From an uncultured Campylobacter sp. (GTDB lineage Bacteria; Campylobacterota; Campylobacteria; Campylobacterales; Campylobacteraceae): a stretch of 12,619 nucleotides of DNA. Shown here one piece after another: positions 6,837 to 12,619 of the stretch. The DNA lies in the NCBI RefSeq assembly GCF_938045775.1, contig NZ_CALIBH010000157.1, forward strand, positions 1 through 12,619, given 5' to 3'. The notes beneath the pieces were generated by a model. The model was not told the origin of the DNA, made no database searches, and saw nothing but the letters and a program-made list of their open reading frames with translations. A program made the translations under genes and the position numbers. Within the stretch, counting starts at the first letter, position 1, and each line of letters starts with the position of its first letter.

Positions 6837-7835
6837 ATGCAAAAATCGGATCGCACGCATTTTATTTTGAGCCCAGGCCGATTGCGCCGCAAAGATAATA
6901 ATCTATACTTCGATAAATTTAACGACGAGGGCGGAATTTTAACTAGTAAAATTTTGCCGATTAACGCAATTGATGAAATTTATATTTTGGCGCGGGTAGA
7001 GCTTGACACTTATGCTATGGCGTTTTTGGCTAATAATAACATTTTGTTGCATATTTTTAGCGCCTATCAGAGCTTCCGCGGCAGTTTTTTCCCGAACACT
7101 TCAAATTCTGTAAATAAAAGTGGCTTTGTACTTTTGGCGCAGTTGCGGGCTTTTGATGATCTTTCTAAGCGCCTTTTTATCGCTCGCGAGATTACTCGCG
7201 TTCGCATCTTAAATGCAGCCATTAATTGCAAGGCTTATGGCGTCTCGCTCGATACTACGCCGCATCTGGATGCCCTAGCGCGCGTCTGCGACATAGCAGC
7301 GGTAATGGCAGTGGAAGGCGGCTTTGCCAAGCAGTATTTCGCGGCCTGGAACGAAATCATCGAGGATCAGCGCAGTTTTAAATTTACGACGCGCTCCAAA
7401 CGCCCGCCGGCGGATAAAATTAATGCCCTCATTAGCTATGTAAATACGCGTATTTATAACGTCTGCCTCAGCGAAATTTACAAAACAGAGCTCGATCCGC
7501 GCATCGGCTTTTTACACGAGCCAAACTACCGCGCGTTAAGCCTGCATCTTGATCTTGTAGAGATTTTTAAGCCTATTTTAGGCGATAGATTAATTTTTGG
7601 AATGTTAAACAAACGCGAGATTACGGCAAAAGATTTTGAAACGGATGCGGGGCGTATTAGATTTGGTCGAGAAGCGGTGCAAAAGATCGAGCTAAAAATG
7701 ATCGAGAAACTATCATCTTGCGCAAATGTAGCGGGACAGAACCTAACCTGGCGTCAAATCATCCGTCGCGAGGCAAATCAGATCAAAAAATACGTCTGTG
7801 AAGGCGTGCCTTACGAGGGGCTGGTATGGCGGTAG
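6837..7835 (+). CDS. cas1: Cas1 integrase (type I-B)
   Basis: This 332-residue protein is full length for Cas1. The metal-binding residues are in place: E160 (MAVEGGFAKQYF), H227 (GFLHEP) and D239/E242 (LHLDLVEIFKPILGD). The N-terminal beta domain (1 to about 85) precedes the helical catalytic domain. Cas1 with Cas2 inserts new spacers at the leader-repeat junction, here 390 bases downstream. ATG 6837 has AAGGA (6826-6830) six bases upstream. The 16-base gap after cas2 and absence of any terminator place it in the same operon. Its base composition is locally rich in G+C (38 of 60 bases in 7261-7320) and uses GCG, CGC and CTC-type codons more than cas8b to cas3 do. Confidence 0.97.
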   Translation: MQKSDRTHFILSPGRLRRKDNNLYFDKFNDEGGILTSKILPINAIDEIYILARVELDTYAMAFLANNNILLHIFSAYQSFRGSFFPNTSNSVNKSGFVLLAQLRAFDDLSKRLFIAREITRVRILNAAINCKAYGVSLDTTPHLDALARVCDIAAVMAVEGGFAKQYFAAWNEIIEDQRSFKFTTRSKRPPADKINALISYVNTRIYNVCLSEIYKTELDPRIGFLHEPNYRALSLHLDLVEIFKPILGDRLIFGMLNKREITAKDFETDAGRIRFGREAVQKIELKMIEKLSSCANVAGQNLTWRQIIRREANQIKKYVCEGVPYEGLVWR

Positions 7836-7910
7836 GTCTCAGGGCTTCGAGCTTAATTTATGCTTTTTTAATCTTAACTAGAATCACTTACGCCCATAGA
7901 TTGCGCCCTC

Positions 7911-7931
7911 TTAAAATGCATGTGCTTTTAA
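7911..7931. repeat. Leader palindrome, copy 1
   Basis: TTAAAA (7911-7916) and TTTTAA (7926-7931) flank a TGCATGTGC core. The 17-base core-plus-arm from 7918 to 7934 recurs at 7982-7998 with one mismatch (G for A), 64 bases downstream. It could be a binding site for a leader-binding host protein; the sequence shows only the symmetry and the recurrence. Confidence 0.5.
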
Positions 7932-7972
7932 AATAAATTTGATCTGAAGCACGGAACGGCGAACGAATTGGC

Positions 7973-7996
7973 TTTAAAAACGCATATGCTTTTAAA
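7973..7996. repeat. Leader palindrome, copy 2
   Basis: The core GCATATGC (7982-7989) is a perfect 8-base palindrome, flanked by TTTAAAA on the left and TTTTAAA on the right with a one-base offset. It repeats the element at 7911-7931 and is closer to a full palindrome. Confidence 0.5.
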
Positions 7997-8179
7997 ATTT
8001 CAGCTTTTTATTATTCACACTTCGATTTTTGAATATCTTTATATTTAGATTTTAACATTTGCGCTCACGATACATATAGATAGCGATAAAGTTACTTTTA
8101 AGATTCTGAAATGCCTAATTTTGGGCATTGAGCAATCGGGAGCTTTTTTAAATTTAGTCCATTTTAAGGCATAAAAATA

Positions 8180-8185
8180 TATACT
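8180..8185 (+). promoter_or_regulatory. Possible -10 box of the array promoter
   Basis: TATACT lies 40 bases before the first repeat, in an AT-rich run (8171-8185). Transcription would begin near 8192 and give a short leader RNA of about 34 bases before repeat 1. No good -35 hexamer is seen, which is common for Campylobacter promoters. The call is tentative. Confidence 0.35.
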
Positions 8186-8225
8186 CCTAACACTTTCTAC
8201 CTAGAAAAATGGCAAAATTCGTGCT

Positions 8226-11200
8226 GTAGAATTCCATCCCGTTGGGAATTGAAACGAATAAATAGCACTAGAAAAAGAACTTTTTTCATTTGTAGAATTC
8301 CATCCCGTTGGGAATTGAAACTACTCATAGCTGTTTTGAGTGGCGGTGCCGTTTTGGTAGAATTCCATCCCGTTGGGAATTGAAACGGCGTGGAATGCCC
8401 TAAAAGCTTTGCAAGCTCAACGTAGAATTCCATCCCGTTGGGAATTGAAACTAAGGATTGTGAGAAACCGGTCTAATATCGCCGTTGTAGAATTCCATCC
8501 CGTTGGGAATTGAAACTCCTCAAGAGCGTGTTCCGTAAAATATCTGATATGGTAGAATTCCATCCCGTTGGGAATTGAAACTAAAGATATAGGCTCGCAT
8601 CTAAATTCCTTAGGCGAGTAGAATTCCATCCCGTTGGGAATTGAAACGTGGCTGGACCTGATTGGCCATAAAAAGAATCCTTTTGTAGAATTCCATCCCG
8701 TTGGGAATTGAAACAATTTATATCCTGGCCTAATTTCTAAAGTAGGGGGTAGAATTCCATCCCGTTGGGAATTGAAACTATCTAATATAGGCAGCGCTCA
8801 AGAGAAAATCATTAGTAGAATTCCATCCCGTTGGGAATTGAAACTCTTTCTGCGCTCTCCGCCTAAATTTAGCGTGCGGTAGAATTCCATCCCGTTGGGA
8901 ATTGAAACTGATAAAATAGGAATAAACGAAGCTGCTAAAAAATCCAGTAGAATTCCATCCCGTTGGGAATTGAAACTATCTTTTTGCTCTATTGGGTATT
9001 TCCAGTTTTTGGTAGAATTCCATCCCGTTGGGAATTGAAACTCAAGCTGATCAAATAAAAATACAACCATACGAAGTAGAATTCCATCCCGTTGGGAATT
9101 GAAACAACCTAGAGGGCGGAAGGAAGAGTTATTTTCACAAAGTAGAATTCCATCCCGTTGGGAATTGAAACTAATGACTTTTACAAGAAAAGCGGCTAAA
9201 GAAATGCGTAGAATTCCATCCCGTTGGGAATTGAAACAAATAGTTGTTAATGCATTAACATATTTGTTTGTAGTAGAATTCCATCCCGTTGGGAATTGAA
9301 ACAATTTTTGCAAAATAGATATAACCCGTCCATCTGGTAGAATTCCATCCCGTTGGGAATTGAAACTTGATTTGAAAAGGTATGACGTAAGTTTTAGTTT
9401 TTGTAGAATTCCATCCCGTTGGGAATTGAAACTAAATTTGATAAACGGCTAAATAGGTCTTTCCACGTAGAATTCCATCCCGTTGGGAATTGAAACGAAA
9501 GTGATATATCAACCTGCAAGAAACATATAGCGTAGAATTCCATCCCGTTGGGAATTGAAACAAAGTGAATTTACTTGGCTCAAAGCAAAATAAACCGTAG
9601 AATTCCATCCCGTTGGGAATTGAAACTATTTGCAGTAATATATTTTTGCGTAGTAATGATATTGTAGAATTCCATCCCGTTGGGAATTAAAACAATGATC
9701 TTTGATACCACTATACAGATCATCACGAGTAGAATTCCATCCCGTTGGGAATTGAAACTACTGCTCTAAAGATATATCAAGCTTATACATAACGTAGAAT
9801 TCCATCCCGTTGGGAATTGAAACACTTCACTTGCCAAAAGCTGACTTAACGACAGAACCAGGTAGAATTCCATCCCGTTGGGAATTGAAACGAGGGAAAA
9901 CGAACTCGGGGGTATGGGGGTGTCCGTAGAATTCCATCCCGTTGGGAATTGAAACAACGGCAAATCCCCCTATGTTTTTCCTTAAAGTTTGTGTAGAATT
10001 CCATCCCGTTGGGAATTGAAACTGAAATTCTTTCAAATCATCGCTATAAGCACAATGTAGAATTCCATCCCGTTGGGAATTGAAACTATTTAGTCAAGTG
10101 GCGCGTGTTTCGCTTCGCTCTCGTAGAATTCCATCCCGTTGGGAATTGAAACTTCTATATATACGCGCGCGAGGGCTGAAAAACGTAAGCGTAGAATTCC
10201 ATCCCGTTGGGAATTGAAACTTTTAAGAATGATAAAAACATTCTCGATATTATTGTAGAATTCCATCCCGTTGGGAATTGAAACAATAGAGGAACGGAAT
10301 AATGGTCATCGTAAGCGGTCTGTAGAATTCCATCCCGTTGGGAATTGAAACTTCCTTTATAATATACTTTATAGCCGTGTTCTTTGGTAGAATTCCATCC
10401 CGTTGGGAATTGAAACGACCTTGACGAAAACGATATAACGACCAGTATTATGTAGAATTCCATCCCGTTGGGAATTGAAACCGTTTTCAATGCGCTTGCG
10501 CTAAGAAATTTGAGGGGTAGAATTCCATCCCGTTGGGAATTGAAACTTATGAATTTGACGTCCTAGACAAAACCGACGGCGTAGAATTCCATCCCGTTGG
10601 GAATTGAAACTCTTCCTCTTTTTCTTTATCAGTCTTAGCACTATCGTAGAATTCCATCCCATTGGGAATTGAAACTGTGTAAAATTTTTCCGTTTGAGGC
10701 TTTTGTTTTGTAGAATTCCATCCCATTGGGAATTGAAACCAACTGAATACAAAGGTAAAAGACGCGTCAAAGACGTAGAATTCCATCCCGTTGGGAATTG
10801 AAACTCCAATAAGCATCGTCCTCGTCGGTCGTAAGCGTATGTAGAATTCCATCCCGTTGGGAATTGGAACAATTTTCGCACGATGGAAATAATTTTTCCA
10901 TCAGCATAGAATTCCATCCCGTTGGGAATTGAAACTATCTTTGTAATCGTTGGTATTCGTTTCAAGTATAGGTAGAATTCCATCCCGTTGGGAATTGAAA
11001 CGCTTTTGAAGTTTGCAAAAACGCTTTAACTTTACGTAGAATTCCATCCCGTTGGGAATTGAAACCCTTGTTGTCGAGTAGATTTATGGTGTCAAAAAGC
11101 TCGTAGAATTCCATCCCGTTGGGAATTGAAACTCTACGCGGAGATTTGAAAGGTTGCTATTTCTCGGTAGAATTCCATCCCGTTGGGAATTGAAACTAAC

Positions 11201-12045
11201 GGTATATTCATAAAATAAAGCTTAAATCCTAGTAGAATTCCATCCCGTTGGGAATTGAAACTCCTCCAAATACAAGCTATAAAAATCCGTCACTTTGGTA
11301 GAATTCCATCCCGTTGGGAATTGAAACTCTGCGATCTGATCAGACGCAATGATGTTGATGAGTAAAATTCCATCCCGTTGGGAATTGAAACTCAAAATAG
11401 TGCGATAAAAGGTATCTTTGATGTTGAGTAGAATTCCATCCCGTTGGGAATTGAAACTGCGCCAAAGAATGTAGTATGAGACGACGGCGTTGAGTAGAAT
11501 TCCATCCCGTTGGGAATTGAAACCGAATTCGAACTCTTCCTCGCTAACGCCTAGCGATTGAGTAGAATTCCATCCCGTTGGGAATTGAAACCGACAGAGC
11601 TATCGCATACAGCGGCGATGAGAAGGTAGAATTCCATCCCGTTGGGAATTGAAACATTTATATGTTTCAGATTGAAAATAAAAATCAGAGGTAGAATTCC
11701 ATCCCGTTGGGAATTAAAACTATAAACAATTTTATTATATTTTTTATCTTTAACTGTAGAATTCCATCCCGTTGGGAATTGAAACTCGTTTATAATCGCA
11801 TTATTTGCCGCCTCGCGCGCGTAGAATTCCATCCCGTTGGGAATTGAAACTCTACTAATGAATGATAAAGATTTAGCGGGATTTTCGTAGAATTCCATCC
11901 CGTTGGGAATTGAAACTATGGACAGTGCTTATTTTCAGGATCGAAATCATGGTAGAATTCCATCCCGTTGGGAATTGAAACGCTCTTTGTACTGGCAGAT
12001 ATGGCTCGGCATAGGGTAAAATTCCATCTTGTTCGTAATTGTTAC
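8226..12045 (+). CRISPR. Type I-B CRISPR array, 59 repeats and 58 spacers
   Basis: The repeat is 30 bases, begins GTAGAATTCC and ends GGGAATTGAAAC, with CCCGTTGGG in its centre. Repeat 1 is 8226-8255, repeat 58 is 11952-11981, and repeat 59 (12016-12045) is degenerate. Spacers are 34-38 bases and total 2050 bases (mean 35.3); no two are alike by eye. AATTCC (repeat positions 5-10) and GGAATT (20-25) can pair in the RNA. The 3' ATTGAAAC is the expected crRNA handle and sets the transcribed strand as +, the same as the cas genes. Variants: G26A in repeats 23 (9664) and 54 (11691); G16A in 38 (10646) and 39 (10710); A27G in 41 (10841); G1A in 42 (10906); G4A in 49 (11362). The first 22 repeats are identical, consistent with the leader on the left. 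Confidence 0.99.
12016..12045 (+). repeat. Degenerate terminal CRISPR repeat
   Basis: This copy matches the consensus at 23 of 30 positions. Changes are at 4 (G to A), 14 and 15 (C to T), 19 (G to C), 21 (G to T), and 27 and 28 (A to T). It still begins GTA and ends AC, so spacer 58 (11982-12015) is bounded on both sides. Its handle sequence reads ATTGTTAC. It marks the trailer end, the oldest part of the array. Confidence 0.95.
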
Positions 12046-12337
12046 CAGAACCGATCAAAAAAATCAAATCCCAAAAGCTTCGATATTAAAATTTCATCTA
12101 TCCCGGTTTAAAAATTTAATGTGCCGTTCTATAAGATGCCTGTTTGTGTGGGCCGGTTCGTCTTTACGGCATAATATGCAAAATTTTATAAAATTTTATG
12201 TTTATTTTATGCAGTATTCTGTATAATTCATACGGATAAACGAAGTGTTTTGCTATTTTTACTTATGAATGACACGATTTTTATTCATTTTATACGATTT
12301 TATGTATAATTAACGAATAAATTTGTATAATTTTCAT
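12046..12337. other. AT-rich intergenic region after the array
   Basis: No credible gene is seen in these 292 bases. They contain several short palindromes: GCATA-A-TATGC (12169-12179), GTAT-n5-ATAC (12221-12233), and ATGAAT/ATTCAT (12265-12270 and 12283-12288). GTATAATT occurs three times (12221, 12304, 12325). A TGCCGT/ACGGCA pair (12122-12127 and 12166-12171) is too widely spaced and has no T-run, so it is not an obvious terminator for the array transcript. Confidence 0.6.
12291..12310 (+). promoter_or_regulatory. Promoter and possible operator of the helix-turn-helix gene
   Basis: TATAAT (12305-12310) lies 28 bases before the ATG at 12338. It overlaps an inverted repeat, TATAC (12291-12295) and GTATA (12304-12308). 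ACGATTTT-type direct repeats begin at 12274 and 12294. A repressor binding here would block the -10 box; self-control by the next gene is an inference. A second TATAAT at 12326-12331 would give a nearly leaderless message. Confidence 0.35.
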
Positions 12338-12583
12338 ATGTTAGAAACGAGCGATATATTCAACATTTTGCACAATGCCGTCGAAGCTAAAAACAACGGC
12401 AAAAAGATCTCGCACGCCGCGATGGCGCAGAGGTTAGGCGTGTCGATGCGGACGTATCAGGACTGGCGCTTGGGCACGACCAAGCCGCAGGCCGCGACCG
12501 CGATATGCCAGATGTTGTGCGAGCTCGATAGCGACGACGCTGCGTTTGTGCTGCATAAGATAAAAAAACTTATAGGAGAGTAG
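12338..12583 (+). CDS. Small helix-turn-helix (XRE/Cro-like) protein
   Basis: This 81-residue protein has a helix-turn-helix at about residues 24-48: SHAAMAQRLGVSMRTYQDWRLG has the A-x-x-L-G-V-S pattern with the turn glycine, and TYQDWRLGTTKP resembles the recognition helix and following loop of XRE proteins. It is probably a DNA-binding regulator. No membrane segment or partner domain is seen. I prefer ATG 12338; TTG at 12323 would add five residues, and neither start has a clear ribosome binding site. Codons are G+C-rich (38 of 60 bases in 12421-12480), unlike the upstream spacer region and the effector cas genes, which suggests this is resident chromosome or a different element. The next gene starts two bases after the stop, so the two form an operon. 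Its target and any link to the CRISPR locus are unknown. Confidence 0.75.
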   Translation: MLETSDIFNILHNAVEAKNNGKKISHAAMAQRLGVSMRTYQDWRLGTTKPQAATAICQMLCELDSDDAAFVLHKIKKLIGE

Positions 12584-12584
12584 A

Positions 12585-12619
12585 GTGCAAAACATTACTT
12601 TGCAAGAAAAGCTGGATCT
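12585..12619 (+). CDS. Start of an unidentified gene, cut by the window end
   Basis: GTG at 12585 is preceded by AGGAG (12574-12578) six bases upstream and opens a frame of 11 full codons to the window edge (MQNITLQEKLD). The good ribosome binding site and the two-base gap after the helix-turn-helix gene suggest a co-transcribed gene. The visible residues are too few to name a family. Confidence 0.5.
   Translation, partial: MQNITLQEKLD

Larger units (their letters stand above)
7836..8225 (+). promoter_or_regulatory. CRISPR leader
   Basis: This 390-base non-coding stretch separates the cas1 stop from the first repeat. It is AT-rich and holds no credible gene. It lies on the 5' side of repeats whose 3' end is ATTGAAAC. 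The opposite end of the array has the degenerate repeat, so this is the side of spacer acquisition and of the array promoter. It contains two related palindromes (7911-7931, 7973-7996), a small hairpin with AATGCC (8110-8115) pairing with GGCATT (8124-8129), and a possible -10 box near 8180. No convincing terminator follows cas1, so the cas transcript may run into the array. Confidence 0.85.

Noticed and set aside
7836..7880. Possible terminator after cas1 (GCTTCGAGC followed by T-rich sequence)
   Set aside because: The stem is only three base pairs and the T-run is some way off.
9099..9299. Open frame on the + strand inside the array
   Set aside because: It is composed of repeats and spacers and has no gene-like features.
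9892..9925. G-rich spacer 26 as a possible G-quadruplex
   Set aside because: Only three G-runs (GGG, GGGGG, GGGGG) are in the spacer; a fourth would need the next repeat, and the first loop is long.
10156..10171. Alternating pyrimidine-purine stretch in spacer 30 as a Z-DNA-like element
   Set aside because: It is 16 bases inside one spacer and more simply reflects the target sequence.
8197..12067. Many open frames on the - strand through the array, with recurring FQFPTGWNST, SIPNGMEFY and NSQRDGIL segments
   Set aside because: They are translations of the 30-base repeat, whose length is a multiple of three; the spacers between are unrelated and no ribosome binding sites fit.
12029..12226. 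Open frame of 65 codons on the + strand after the array
   Set aside because: It begins inside the degenerate terminal repeat, has no ribosome binding site and no recognisable domain; it is chance in AT-rich DNA.

Overview
The window holds most of a type I-B CRISPR-Cas locus, with every gene on the + strand. The source is probably a Campylobacter-like member of the Campylobacterota. This is an inference from the AT-rich coding style, the abundance of AAATTT, the compact operon with 1-base stop/start overlaps, and the recognisable Cas families. No rRNA or housekeeping gene fixes the species. The higher-GC flanking genes (some 60-base stretches reach about 60% G+C) would suit one of the oral Campylobacter species with moderate genomic GC.

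Layout: the 3' end of cas6 (1-327); a 117-base gap with a near-perfect sigma70 promoter (388-417); an effector operon cas8b-cas7-cas5-cas3 (445-6036) at low G+C, about one third or less; then cas4, cas2 and cas1 (6036-7835) at clearly higher G+C; a 390-base leader (7836-8225); a CRISPR array of 59 repeats and 58 spacers (8226-12045), transcribed in the same direction as the cas genes and ending in a degenerate repeat; a 292-base AT-rich intergenic region; a small helix-turn-helix gene (12338-12583); and the first codons of a gene that leaves the window (12585-12619).

The genes work together as follows. Cas1, Cas2 and Cas4 would capture new spacers at the leader end of the array. Cas6 cuts the array transcript into crRNAs. 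Cas8b, Cas7 and Cas5 assemble on the crRNA as Cascade, and Cas3 degrades the recognised DNA.

The best hidden signal is inside cas8b. An almost perfect Shine-Dalgarno (AAGGGAGG, 1794-1801) lies five bases before an in-frame TTG (1807). It would give a 143-residue C-terminal product, the size expected of the separately translated small subunit Cas11b. Other points of interest are the cas4-cas2-cas1 order, the base-composition boundary between effector and adaptation genes, TTG starts in cas8b and perhaps cas3, paired palindromes in the leader, repeat variants restricted to the leader-distal part of the array, and a strong T bias at spacer position 1. I see no wholly new system here; the window is a recognisable type I-B locus with several unusual details.
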